From: Galeruca laticollis
Lineage: Eukaryota; Arthropoda; Insecta; Coleoptera; Chrysomelidae
Reading direction: 5' to 3'
DNA: 64,000 bases
Assembly (NCBI GenBank): GCA_963921935.1
Contig: OY998179.1
Coordinates: forward strand, 51,504,222-51,568,221
Shown here: positions 45,590-56,929 of the stretch, one piece after another
Position numbering within the stretch: the stretch's first letter is position 1
Layout: each line of letters begins with the position of its first letter
Notes under the pieces: generated by a model
What the model was told of the DNA's origin: nothing
Databases searched by the model: none
What the model saw: only the letters and a program-made list of their open reading frames with translations
Made by a program: the position numbers and the translations under genes

Positions 45590-47560
45590 CGCCGATATTT
45601 GGAAAACTGAAAACCGACTGTGAGACGGATCAGAAGCTGTTGCCACCAGTCGTCTATCTTTCGGAACAAGCATAGTTTTCTCTAAATTACCTTGATTTAT
45701 TTTATTTCCAAATTATATATAGTTCTAACTAACCGGCGATTTGAAAAATTTGAAACTGACTGTGGAACGGATTAGAGGCTGTTGCCACCAGCCTTCTCCG
45801 TTTCGGAACTCGGATAATTTTCTCCAAATTACTTTCATTTATTTTAGTTCAAAATTATATATAGTTTTAACTGACCGGAAATTTTGAAAAATTGAAAACT
45901 GACTGTGGAGCGGATCAGAGGCTGTTGCCACCAGCCGTCTCCCTTTCGGAACGAGCATTATTTTTTATTAATTACCTTGATTTATTTTAGTCCTGAATTA
46001 TATATAGTTTCGACTGACCGGAAATTTGAAAAATTGAACACCGACTGTGAGACGGATCAGAGGCTGTTGCCACCAGTCGTGTCTCTTTCAAAAGCCACCA
46101 GTCGTGTCTCTTTCAAAACGAGCATAATTTTCTATAAATTACTTTGATTCATTTTAGTCCTAAATCATATATAGTTTCGACTGACCGGAAATTTGAAAAA
46201 TTGAACACCGACTGTGAGACGGATCAGAGGCTGTTGCCACCAGCCGTCTCCCTTTCGGAACGGGCATAGTTTTCTCTAAATTACTTTCATTTGTTTTAGT
46301 TCAAAATTATATATAGTTTTAACTGACCGGAAATTTGAAAAATTGAAGCCGGACTGTGGGGCGGATCAGAGGCTGTTGCCACCAGCCGTCTCCCTTTCGG
46401 AACGAGCATAATTTTCTATACATTACCTTGAGTTATTTTAGTTCTAAATTATATATAGTTTTAACTAACCTGCGATTTGAAAAATTTAAAACCGACTGTG
46501 GAACGGATCAGAGGCTGTTGCCACCAGCCTTCTCCGTTTCCAAACGCGCATAATTTTCTCTTCATGACCTTGAATTATTTTAGTTCGAAATTATATATAG
46601 TTTTAACTAACCGGCAATTTGGAAAATTTAAAACAGACTGTGGGACGGATCCGAGGCTGTTGCCACCAGCCGTCTCCCTTTCGGAACGAGTACAATTTTC
46701 TCTAAATTACCTTGAATTATTTTAGTTATAAATTATATATAGTTTTAACTAATCGGCAATTTGGAAAACTTAAAACCGACTGTGGAACGGATCAGAGGCT
46801 GTTGCCATCAGCCTTCTCCGTTTCGGAACTGGCATAATTTTCTCTAAATTACTTTCATTTATTTAAGTTCAAAATTATGTACCTATAGTTTTAACTGACC
46901 AGAAATTTGAAAAATTGAAAACTGATTTTGGGTTGGATCAGAGGTTGTTGCCACCAGCCGTCTCCCTTTCGGAACGAGCATAATTTTCTATAAATTACCT
47001 TGATTTTTTTTAGTCCTAAATTATATATAGTTTTAACTGACCGGAAATTTGAAAAATTGAAAACCGACTGTGGGACGGATCAGAGGCTGTTGCCACCAGA
47101 CGTCTCCTTTTCGGAACGAGCATAATTTTCTCTAAATGGCCTTGATTTATTTTAGTTTTAAGTTGTGTATCGTTTTGTCTGACCGGCAATTTAGAAAAGT
47201 TAAAACTGAGTGTGGGGCGGATCAGAGGCTTTTGCCACCAGCTGTTCCACTCTTAGCCGGTAATAATTTGGTTTCGCATTTATCTATTCTAAGACACAGT
47301 TTCATTTTGCTTGTATTTGGGTAACTGCCGTCCTTTCTTCCGACCAAAGTTTTAGAATAATTTTAACCGATAATTTGAAAATTTAAAAACTGATTACGGG
47401 GCAGATCAGACGCTGTTGTCACCAGCTGCCCAACCGTCAGCCGCGAGTAATTTATTTTATGTTCACTTATTTTGTTTATAAAAGTGTATATTCTCCTACA
47501 ATAATAAGATTCGCAACCAAGTCTGAGGCTGTTGCCACGGATTGATTGATAATCTAGTTT
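45590..47560. repeat. 142-bp satellite array with a TATA-like motif in most units
   Basis: The marker GCTGTTGCCACC recurs at 45636, 45778, 45921, 46063, 46230, 46372, 46514, 46656, 46798, 46944, 47086, 47228, 47412 and 47527. Nine of the thirteen spacings are 142 or 143 bp. The 167-bp step at 46063-46230 is explained by a local 25-bp duplication (CCACCAGTCGTGTCTCTTTC). Most units contain AATTATATATAGTTTTAACT about 55-65 bp before the conserved CGGATCAGAGGCTG block. The last two units are degraded. No protein is encoded; the repeated short frames ending in GCCHQPS are shadows of the repeat. Confidence 0.95.
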
Positions 47561-47829
47561 ATGTTCATTAGCGCTTTTTGTTATAAACTGGTCACATTTT
47601 CCCACCTATTCCGATTGACCATCCCTACCGCGAAAATAGTTATATCCCGTCGACTACTGTATGTTTTACTGCTGCTTACCGCATAATTACAAACTGCTTA
47701 TACCGCTTCCGCTGTTATTAACGATTGCATTTGCTTGCTTACACCTGGTTTATTGTGTCATTGCTCACATTCCTTAATACCGGCAAATCTCGCATGGTGT
47801 ATAATAACATGAGGCTTGAACACATTTGC

Positions 47830-48110
47830 ATTTTGTATATATTTAACTGATTCGGTACCGTTTTAAAATACTCAGAAATTGTTATTTTGTAAATATATTC
47901 TAAATAGGATTTGTAATATACAAATAAATACGATCAGTGTTGTCTTCATATCCGGTAGCATCGCCGTCCAAGGTTTATAGTTTTGTAGACGTGTTAAATT
48001 CAACGGGACCCCTGGAATTCTCCGTAACCTCCACCTAAGGCAACCTGGAACTCTTGACGCTAAGGGTCAAGGGGCCGTGGAGTGAACCACGTAAAATAAT
48101 CTGGCGCCCT
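47830..48110 (+). other. Possible LTR end and primer-binding-site-like sequence
   Basis: Directly downstream of the satellite lies a TATATATTTAA-type sequence at 47836, an AATAAATAC signal at 47923, and TGGCGCCC at 48102. TGGCGCC is the usual start of a retroviral-type primer binding site. No gag or pol follows and no second LTR was found. The alternative is chance. Confidence 0.3.
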
Positions 48111-48569
48111 AGCATTTGCTTCAAAAACTTTGCATCGAGGGTGTCCAAAGTGACGCGTCAATTGGTAATAGCCTGTGAGAGGTGAAGGACGAAGCAGTGC
48201 ATCGCGTCACAACATTATGAGAAGTGATAACTACCAATTATTCAGTGGAAACTCGAAGGTGAACGGAGACCACAAATACGTCGTACATCATTGATGAAGA
48301 ACCTTAGACAATGTCAGTAATGCAATCAAATTAACCTATTGAGAGCTACCGCAGATAAAATGAATTCGGCCAACCAGATCGCCAACATCCTCAAGGATAC
48401 GGCACCCTAAGTAGAAGAATATTGTTAATATTCCTAATATACTGTTGCATGTGGTACATTCGAAATTCAACTTAAACTTTACATTGAAAGTAAACAATTC
48501 GTTGTTTGTTTCTTGATATTCTCCAACTGGATAGAGGGTCAAATAATATTAGATTTCTCCAAATATAAG

Positions 48570-49440
48570 TTTTCCGCCAACCCTATCTACGATGCGAGAA
48601 AAGTATTGGATTACCCCAAAAAAGTTGCAATTTTAGATTTTTTATTTTATGTTCACCCCTTTCAGTGAGAAAAACAAATTTTTAGAAAAAAATCCGGTGT
48701 GTATGTCTTCGTTGTCATCGGCCACTATTTACCTTTCTTTGTTCGCACGATACAGCCTCCGGAGTGCATGAAGTCATCAATTTTATGATTGGATATTGTT
48801 CATGATATCTCACAGATAAACTCTGTTGAATTTCAGCTCACCAGAGTCAATACAACTCGTGTTATGGTACCTGAAGTAACACATTTTTGGTCATTTTTGG
48901 AGAAATTTCGGTTTGTTAGCAAGATACAGCCTCCCGAGTATATACAAGTGACAAATTTTATGTTTGAACATTGTTCAGGGCGTCTTAAAGATAATCCGTA
49001 TTGATTCTAATCTTACCAGAACCAGTACAACGGGTCTTATTAATCCAGATATATTACAGTTTTGGAGAAATTTCGGTTTGTTTGCACCATACAGCCTCCG
49101 GAGTGTACACAAGTTACCCATTTTATGATCGAATATTATTCGAGGCATCCTACAGATGAACCCCATTGATTTTCAGCTTATCAGAGATAGTATAACGAGT
49201 CCTGTAAATCCAGATATACTACATTTTTGACAATTTATTGAGCAATTCCGCATTGTTAGCACAATACAGCCTTCGGAGTGTGCGCAAGTGACCGATTTTA
49301 TAATTGGATACTATTCAGGGCATTTCACAGATAAACCCTATTGATTTCCAGCCCACCAGAGCCAGTAGAACATGTCCTATACATCCAGATATACCACATT
49401 TTTTGGAAAATGTTAGATACAGCGTCCGGAGTGCGAATAT
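48570..49440. repeat. Preamble plus ~170-bp tandem repeats, array A
   Basis: Starts with TTTTCCGCCAACCCTATCTA and GCGAGAAAAGTATTGG, then repeats of about 150-176 bp. The marker ATACAGCCTCCGGAGTG (with variants) is near 48756, 48930, 49095, 49271 and 49424. Each unit also has ACCAATTTTATGATTGGATA, GATTTTCAGCTCACCAGAGC and CCAGATATACTACATTTTTG-like text. The same preamble starts array B. Confidence 0.85.
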
Positions 49441-50149
49441 AGTATATTCTATATCAAGGGTGGAATAAGCAAAATTCTACACCAGACGGTACTACGAGTG
49501 TAGAATTTGGTACTACACCCGTGTTATAGACCTTACTTTTTCTACCACTATCCAATAGAAACAAAAAAACATATATTGAATTGCTAGCTCTTCATTTTCT
49601 GGAGGAGTTGTGGTGAAATCATTACTACAGTCAGTATCGAACTATTATTTAGATAAAATTTTATAAATTTACTTACTTTTCATGAAGTAGTAAACAATTT
49701 TAATTAAAAAAAATAGATGAATAAACAATTTTGACCATCGACATTTTTGACAGTAGAGAATTGTTGTTCTTCTTTTTGCTTAAAAGTGCTACAAAATACA
49801 CTTATGCCGCTTTTCTGGCTCTAACAATTAGTACTCAATGACCATATTAGTCATTTCACGTTCACTTTATAGGATTGACTTGCATTTCGATACTTCTGCA
49901 CTATTTCTACTCTACGTAGTGCAGCTGATGTTTTTTAACGAGTGTGGAAAATCATGTTCAACTCCTGCGCTATGGTTCTTATGCGACAGGAAGTGTGGAA
50001 CTCGGAGTTCTAAGTAGTGCAAGTCCCTGGCTACACCACCAAACCACATCTCGGTAGCCAGTGTTAGTCGTACTCGGAACCGCCGTTTAACATTACTTCA
50101 AGTCCTACAGCTATGATTTTTGCTATTGACTGTCATGTTGTTGTTGCAT
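49441..50149. other. Spacer between array A and the LINE
   Basis: No gene seen. The region 49930-50080 has several GTGTGGAA and GTGCAG words but no clear period. Confidence 0.4.
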
Positions 50150-51960
50150 CTATACATTTTGAATAATTCCCTTCTACCTTATCTTTGCCTTACGTCGTTT
50201 TATTTCTGTTTTAGTATGGTAGTTGTAAATGTTTGCACTGCTTCCCACTTTTTTGGATCTAGCATTTTGCTTATGACATTCTCTGGCGTTATATTTCCTA
50301 CCTTGTTTTCCATATTTAGTCTTTCGATCTGCCATCTACTACAGATAAATATATTGTGTTCTGCTGTCTCTTCTTCTTCACCACAGTAAATGCACGCTGG
50401 TAGTTCGGTATGGTGGAATCGCCTTCGGTACGCTTGGAAACATCCATGACAGGTCAGCGTTTGTGTCAGGTAGTAACTGAGTTCTCCGTGTTTCCTTTTA
50501 ACCCATACTTGTATGTTCGGTATAAGTTTCTTTGTCCAGGTCCCTGTGTCAGCATCTTCCTGCTACCATTCTTGCCATCTTTGCAGCAGTAGGAATTCTG
50601 CTCTTGGCTTATCTACAGCCTGCTCATCTTCCAATTTCATCACTAGGATGTTGATGTTGATTGGTGGTGTTTGTGCAAGAGTTAGAACTGATCTTGTGGA
50701 AGCAGTTCTGTATGCTCCAATTATTCTGATGGCGGTTTTTCTCTGTATGCTGATTATCTTATTTGAATATATCTTTGTGTTAAGAGCTCTTCTACAGATT
50801 GAAGATCCATACACTTCTTGTATATGTTTCACCATCCCCATGTTTCTATCCAGATGAATACCTACGCATTTCAGACTTTCCTGGCTATTAATAATTGTTC
50901 CATCCAATTCGATTGTAATACTTTTTATTTTCTGCCCGCTACCGCTTCGGTTTTGTATGGTGCCAGCTTCAGTTTTTTCTTGCACATCCATTCATTTATC
51001 TCTCTTAGAGTCCGATTAGCTGTTACCATCAAAGATTCAGAATTTCGTACCGTTACGACTATTCCAATGTCATCGGCATATCCTATAAACTGTACACCAC
51101 CAGAAACGGATATTTTCAGTACTCCGTCATAGTAGACATTCCACAGCGTAGAACCTATTACTGAGCCTTGTGATATTCCTCATGTGACATTTATCTTGCC
51201 GTTTGGATACGGACCTTTCGTGTAGATAACTAGCTATCATATCATAGATATATAGTTTTATCCCTTTGCTGGTCAGTTCATCGAGAATTCCTTGCCACGG
51301 TGCCGAGTAAAAGGCGTTCTGAACGTCGATCGTTATGAGTACACAAATCCTTCTACGATGTCTTTGGCCTCGTCTGCAATATTCTGTACCCTTTTTAGTG
51401 CATCAATTTTTCATCTTTGCTCTTTAAATCAATATTGTTTGGTATTTAGGTCTCCCAATCTCTCTATTTCGCATCTGAGCCTTGTGAGCATCAGATGTTC
51501 CATTAATTTAGCCAGGACCTTCGGTAGACAGATAGGTCTGTAACTTATACTATTTTGGAATGCCTTAGATTTTTCAATTAGCACCAGTCTTCCTAACTTC
51601 AGTTCTTTGGGAACTCGCCTTTAGTTAGTGCCTCTTCTAATACGAGCAAGAACTTTTCTGGGCAGCTCCTTACTATGGCCTTTATCACTTCGTCAGGGAT
51701 GTTGTCTGCACCCGATGCTTTCTTCTCTTTCAGCCGTTCGTTTGATTGTAGTAGTTCCTCTAGTGTGTAGTATGATATTTCCGCTGTACATACTGGTATT
51801 TTATTCCATTCTCTCGTTTGCTGCTCCGGAAAAAGGGTTCTCGCTATCTTGATTTGTTCCTCGTCGGTCATGATCAGAGGGCGATTTTTCTTAAGCTTAT
51901 TTGTGACGATTTGACATACTTTTCTACCGCTGGCTTTTTTTTAGAGTATTTTGGTTTTTA
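50150..51960 (-). pseudogene. R1/Jockey-type LINE reverse transcriptase (broken)
   Basis: Minus-strand order: MTDEEQIKIARTLFPEQQTR, LKEKKASGADNIPDEVIKAI (RT motif with SGxDxIP), the TITIDDIGIVVT-like palm region in broken frames, LKCVGIHLDRNMGMVKHIQE, RRALNTKIYSNKIISIQRKT, AIRIIGAYRTASTRSVLTLA and a C-terminal zinc-binding segment (CHGCFQ...CIYCGEEEETAEH). This order is standard for an R1/Jockey-type ORF2. Frameshifts and stops are frequent. An endonuclease fragment fitting the same type lies beyond array B at 53130. Confidence 0.8.
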
Positions 51961-52164
51961 AAGTTCGGATCTACTTAGCCTGTATTGATTTTGGCATGCA
52001 GTTTTGTGGTCTTCGTCTGTACTTTTATTACCCCTTAACATCGTCCTTATTTTTTACAAGCATTTCTTCCGTTTGTCGCTCACCTCTTCGGTCCACCAGT
52101 TCACTGGCCTTTGTCAGTTCATTCTTCAGCTGTCAAGATATCATTTTCTCTATTGCCCACTATT

Positions 52165-53110
52165 TTACTTTTCCGCCCAACCTATCTAATATGCGAGAAA
52201 AGTATTGGTTTACCCACAAAAAAGTTATTTTCCCGTTTTTCATCCACAACAACACGGAAAAATGGTTTTTAGAAAAAAAATCCTGTGTTTATGTCGTCGT
52301 CGTCGTCGTTGTCGTCGGCCACTTTTCGTTACATGTCTCGTTAGCACGATACAGCCTCAGGAGTGCAACAAATCACAAATTTTATGATGAAATATTGTTC
52401 AGGATATCTCACATATGAACCCTATCGATTTTCAGCTCACCAGAGCCAGTACAACGGGTGCTATAGTACTTTAAGTACAACATTTTTGTCATTTCTAGAG
52501 AAATTTTCAGTTTGTTAGCACTATACAGCCTCCGGAGTGCAATAAACTACCAATTTTATGATTTATTATTATTCGGGATATCTCGCAAATGAACCCTATT
52601 GATTTTTAGCTCACCAGAGCCAGTACAACAGGTGCTATAGTACTTTAAGTACGACATTTTTGTAATTTTAGACGAAATTTCAGTTTGTTAGCACGATACA
52701 GCCTCCGGAGTATACACAAGTGACCAATTTTATGATTGGATATTATTCAGGGCGTCTCAAAGATAAACCCTATTGATATTCAACTAACAAAAACCAGTAA
52801 AACGGGTGCTATGGTACCAAATTTTTGTAATTTTTGGAGAATTTTCAGTTTGTTAGCACGATACAGCTTCCAAAGTGTATACAAGTGACCAATTTTATGA
52901 TTGAATATTGTTCAAGGTGTCTCACAGATGTACTCTATTGATTTTCAGTTGACTAGAGCGAGTACAGTGTGTCCTATAAATCCAGATATAACTCCATTTT
53001 TGGTTATTTTTGGACAAATTTCGGTGTGTTAGCACGATACATCTCCCGAAGTGTAGACAAGTCACAATTTTATGATATAATATTGTTCAGGGCATCTCTC
53101 AGATTCGGAA
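52165..53110. repeat. Preamble plus ~170-bp tandem repeats, array B
   Basis: Starts TTTTCCGCCCAACCTATCTA then GCGAGAAAAGTATTGG, as array A does, with a (GTC)n patch at 52293. The marker recurs near 52366, 52528, 52701, 52863 and 53040 (ACAGCCTCCGGAGTG and variants; 162-177 bp apart). Both arrays have the same orientation and architecture, so the unit is a dispersed element with internal tandem repeats rather than one array cut in two. Confidence 0.85.
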
Positions 53111-53129
53111 AAGTTTAATCTTTGAAACC

Positions 53130-53400
53130 GTCTATTTTCAAATTCTTCTAGGAGTTCAGTATTTTCTCATTTTTAATTTGCCATCCATTACTTGATGTAA
53201 ACCTTTGTCGGTGTTCTTCTTAGCGATCTTCCTTTTACAGAATATACTGATGTAGGCTCAAATTTTCTTCTTCAAGCACCTTCCAGTTAGCAACCTGTTT
53301 GACAACCTTTCTTGTACTAAAAGTAATGTCTATATATGATTCGCAGTGTAGCTGACGTAGAAAACGGAACACGCCTATTTTCCCTTTCTGTCAAATTAAC
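53130..53400 (-). pseudogene. LINE endonuclease C-terminal fragment
   Basis: The minus strand reads YIDITFSTRKVVKQVANWKV then LEEENLSLHQYI, the end of an R1/Jockey-type endonuclease (usually SYIDVT...NWxVxExxxLSDHxxI; here SLHQYI). It is followed by a broken linker. It could be the 5' part of the LINE at 50150-51960 separated by array B, or an independent fragment. Confidence 0.6.
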
Positions 53401-53751
53401 AGTGACATTGAGAGGGCGCCAAAAGTATTTATTCCATACCAAGGACTAGAATGATATTTCTCGCCCTGAGGCTAGAATGAAGCTATTCCATTTTCAAAAA
53501 CTACGTCGGAACATTGAAAATCCATAATAGTCGTGGAAAAAGTTAGTTCTAAATTTAAATACGGTTTATTTTCGAATAATTTGAACAGTGACGTCTATGA
53601 TACAAATAACAGAGGATAGTGGAATGTGTTTATTCATAAAATCAGACATTTAACCAGAAGTATTCGGTATATTTATTATATAACAACAGTGAAGTATATA
53701 CTACAGATTTTGGAGCAAAAATAATATCTTTTTGCCCGATAACAAATATGA

Positions 53752-54962
53752 TACTGTTTTGAATGAAACTTACTGTTTCTAGTTAATTCCACAATATATT
53801 GAAAAGATTTTAAAAATTCTAAAATAATTGACAATGGTTTCGATGTTGAATATCATCGTCAGAATGACAGAAGTTACATTTCATTTGAAGCCTATCTGAT
53901 GTTTAATAATTATTTTGACTGGACCAAGAAGTGACCTACCTAGTGATTGACTTAATATATGTTAATAGAAAGAAGAAGAAGAAGATGTGATGTTACAAAT
54001 ATGTATGATGTGATGTTATAAATATAAATAAATTATTTAATAAAAAAGAGGAAAAAGTGGCATTAAAACTAATATTTCCTGAGCAATCAAACGAAATAAA
54101 AAATTATAAAACCATCACATATGCAGGTAATATTTCTAATAATATTTCAAAGATAATATCATCAGCTACGAATACAACAATTTCATTTAAAACAGAAAGT
54201 AATATGAGTACAAAATTGTTAAATGTAAAAACAAATATATCCCCATTAAAAAAGTCTGGTATATATAAACTTGAATGTCCAGAATGTAATGCTGTCTATT
54301 TAGGTCCAACCCTTAGAAATTTTGAGATTAGATACAGTGAACATTTACGAGCATATAGACTAAGTCAACCAGATAAGTCCCACTACGCAAAACATCTACT
54401 TGACATCAAACATTCATTGACACCTAACACAGAGCTAGAAGTACTACATATTTGTGATGAGAAACAAGAACTGGATTTCATTGAAGAGTTAGAAATTAGA
54501 AGATACTTAAGAAACCCACAATATCAAGTTGTCAATGAACATATAAATCTAGGATTTCTCCACTTTTAAACTGTCTTCTTAGGTGATAATTGTAAAGACC
54601 AGCAGATATAGTTTTCCTGGTTTTTTATATCATTGCACAGTTATACTGATCTTAATTGTAAAAAGATATCCAGGATATCTCCATAGGGCTAATAATATCT
54701 AAGCTTTAATATTTGTAACATCACATCTTCTCTTTCTTTTCCTATTAACATATATTAAGTCAATCACTAGGTAGGTCACTTCTTGGTTTAGCCGAAATAA
54801 TTATTAGACATCAGATAGGCTTCAAATGAAATGTAACTTCTGTAATTCTGACGATGATATTTAATATCGAAACAATTGTCAATTATCATAGAATTTTTAA
54901 AGACTTTTCAATATATTGTGGAATTAACTAGAAACAGTAAGTTCCATTTAAAACAGTAAAAT
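53752..54962 (+). mobile_element. Penelope-like fragment between inverted repeats
   Basis: The left flank 53752-53985 and right flank 54733-54962 are reverse complements of about 220 bp (for example TTACTGTTTCTAGTTAATTC versus GAATTAACTAGAAACAGTAA, and CCTAGTGATTGACTTAATAT versus its complement). Between them lies a GIY-YIG endonuclease gene without reverse transcriptase. Penelope-like elements often carry inverted terminal repeats of this kind. Confidence 0.7.
54057..54569 (+). CDS. GIY-YIG endonuclease domain of a Penelope-like element
   Basis: An open frame of 170 residues with no ATG at its start, so it is the 3' part of a longer ORF. The domain begins KSGIYKLECPECNAVYLGPT (GIY intact, YIG changed to YLG), then LRNFEIRYSEHLRAYR with the conserved R and E/H, and KSHYAKHLLDIKHS. 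It ends YQVVNEHINLGFLHF. In Penelope elements this domain nicks DNA to prime reverse transcription. No stop or frameshift interrupts it. The RT that should precede it is missing. Confidence 0.75.
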   Translation: MALKLIFPEQSNEIKNYKTITYAGNISNNISKIISSATNTTISFKTESNMSTKLLNVKTNISPLKKSGIYKLECPECNAVYLGPTLRNFEIRYSEHLRAYRLSQPDKSHYAKHLLDIKHSLTPNTELEVLHICDEKQELDFIEELEIRRYLRNPQYQVVNEHINLGFLHF

Positions 54963-55162
54963 GAGTAGATTCCAGGAAGTAAGGGTCGATAAAGTTAATT
55001 TCAGCAAATATAATTATTTAAACGTACTGAAATATATACACTGCGTCCATAAAGTAACGCATAAATTCATTATTAGCTAAATAAACAATAATATTAAAAA
55101 TTCCTGAAACAGGTCAATTTTTGATTTTAATTTACTGTTTTTTAAAATTATAATGTTATTTA

Positions 55163-56929
55163 CAGGGTGAACCACCTTAGTGTGATGACGTCATCGCCAT
55201 TTTTTTTAAGTGGAACAACCCAATTTTTTTTCGATTTCCGGATTTCCCTTGATGAGCTGATTCCAAAAATGTATAACACTTTCTTTCAAATTGGTACAGG
55301 GTGGAGGAAAATAAAAAAAATTAAATTACCTACAAAATAAGAAATAAAAGAATAAACGTAATAAACACATTAAATGAAATTACGTATTTACTTACTACTA
55401 CTTTAAACACCCCGAATAATTTTTAACATTGTATTTAACAGCTTAGTGATCCAAGCCCTCGACTAAAATTTTTATTGTTTGAAATTTTTTTCTGTCATTT
55501 TTTATCATTTGCCGGTAAAAACTGTCAACAACGTTAAAGTACATTTCTGTTATTGTTAACTCTGTAAACAAGGTACGTTTTTGTGAAAACTATCTACAAA
55601 GAAATTTATCGTATCATAATTTTGCAACTTCTTTAACAAAATGCGGTTAACCGAAACTGAGAGGATTGGAATATTAATGATGATTGGTATTGGCGACAGG
55701 ATGCGGAGTCAACAAGAGGTATGCAGATTATTTCATGAGATGCACCCAGATCGTGAACCCATTTCACAATCTACTGTAAGCAGAATAGAGCAAAAATACA
55801 GAGAATTATGACATGTGAGGGATGCACCAAAGCCCGGTAGAACAAAAATTAATGAAAATATTCAAGAAGACATAATTTTGTCGGCAATAGAAAATCCACA
55901 CTGCACAGTGCGAGTATTATCTAGGGATTTAGGTATTGGAAAGTCTTCAGTAGCAAACATTTTTAAAAAGGTAAAATACCATCCTTATAATGTACGAATT
56001 ATCCATGAATTGTCTGAAGACGATTTTGACCGAAGAACTGAATTCTGCGAGTATATGATGAACCAAAATAATTTCACTGACAACGTTTTATTTTCGGACG
56101 AGGCAACGTTTTATTTGAACGGGCATGTTAATAGGCAAAACACCCGTTATTGGTCTGATGAAAATACACACTGGATACAAGAATGCCATACGCAAAGACC
56201 ACAAAAAATCAACGTATGGGCTGGTATTGTGAGAAATACAATTATTGGTCCATATTTTTTTGACGAAAATTTAACAGGAGCATTGTATCTGGATTTCCTA
56301 CAAAATACAATGATTCCTGATCTGATCCAGCTTTTTCCTGATATTCAAATACCCAACAATCTAGACCGTGGAATCTGGTTTCAACAGGATGGTGCACCGC
56401 CACATTTCGCTGTAACTGTGCGCGAGTTTTTAAACAGGACCTTTCCACAACGGTGGATAGGAAGAAGGGGAACAATGGAATGGCCCGCTAGATCCCCTGA
56501 TCTTACCCCATTAGACTTTTTTTTTATGGGGTTATTTAAAATCTAAAGTTTATACCAACAGACCTGACAATATCCGTGATCTAAAAGACCGAATCAGGCA
56601 AGAAATGCAGAACATAACACCCGCTATGCTACAAAATGTTAAAGAAGAATGTAATGTCCGTTTCTGTCATTGTCTAGCAGTCAATGGAGAACAATTTGAA
56701 CATTTATTGTAAATTTTCTTTTGTTTCTTTTTGGTAGTAAATCACAGTAATTTCATAATTATGTAATTAAAATTTTTGTATTTTTTCCCACCCTGTACCA
56801 ATTTGAAACAAAGTGTTATACATTTTTGGAATCAGCTCATCAAGGGAAATCCGGAAATCGAAAAAAAATTGGGGTGTTCCACTTAAAAAAAATTGCGATT
56901 ACGTCATCACACGAAGATGGTTCACCCTG
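55163..56929 (+). mobile_element. MLE-3 mariner element, 1767 bp
   Basis: Tips CAGGGTGAACCACCTTAGTG (left) and CAGGGTGAACCATCTTCGTG (right, read inward). Arms of about 145 bp match with few differences. TA flanks both sides. The transposase fills the centre. The element looks the youngest and least damaged mariner in the window. Confidence 0.88.
55641..56712 (+). pseudogene. MLE-3 DD41D transposase, nearly intact
   Basis: ATG at 55641: MRLTETERIGILMMIGIGDR, LFHEMHPDREPISQSTVSRI, a TGA at 55809, then KPGRTKINENI and the second helix-turn-helix VRVLSRDLGIGKSSVANIF. Catalytic motifs: LFSDEATFY (D1), FQQDGAPPHF (D2) and LTPLDFFF (D3), with 41 residues between D2 and D3. A T9 run at DFFF shifts the frame by one; in the other frame the sequence continues WGYLKSKVYTNRPDNI to EQFEHLL and a stop at 56712. 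Only these two lesions separate it from an open gene of about 356 codons. All three catalytic D residues are present. Confidence 0.9.

Noticed and set aside
45905..46725. Repeated short frames with GCCHQPSPFRNEH
   Set aside because: They repeat with the 142-bp satellite period and are frame shadows of the repeat, not zinc-binding proteins.
48095..48115. Complete LTR retrotransposon starting at TGGCGCCC
   Set aside because: No gag, protease, RT or integrase follows and no second LTR was seen; kept only as a low-confidence note.
54057..54569. Homing endonuclease or host GIY-YIG nuclease
   Set aside because: The Cys pair after GIY, the inverted terminal repeats and the C-terminal pattern fit Penelope-like elements better.
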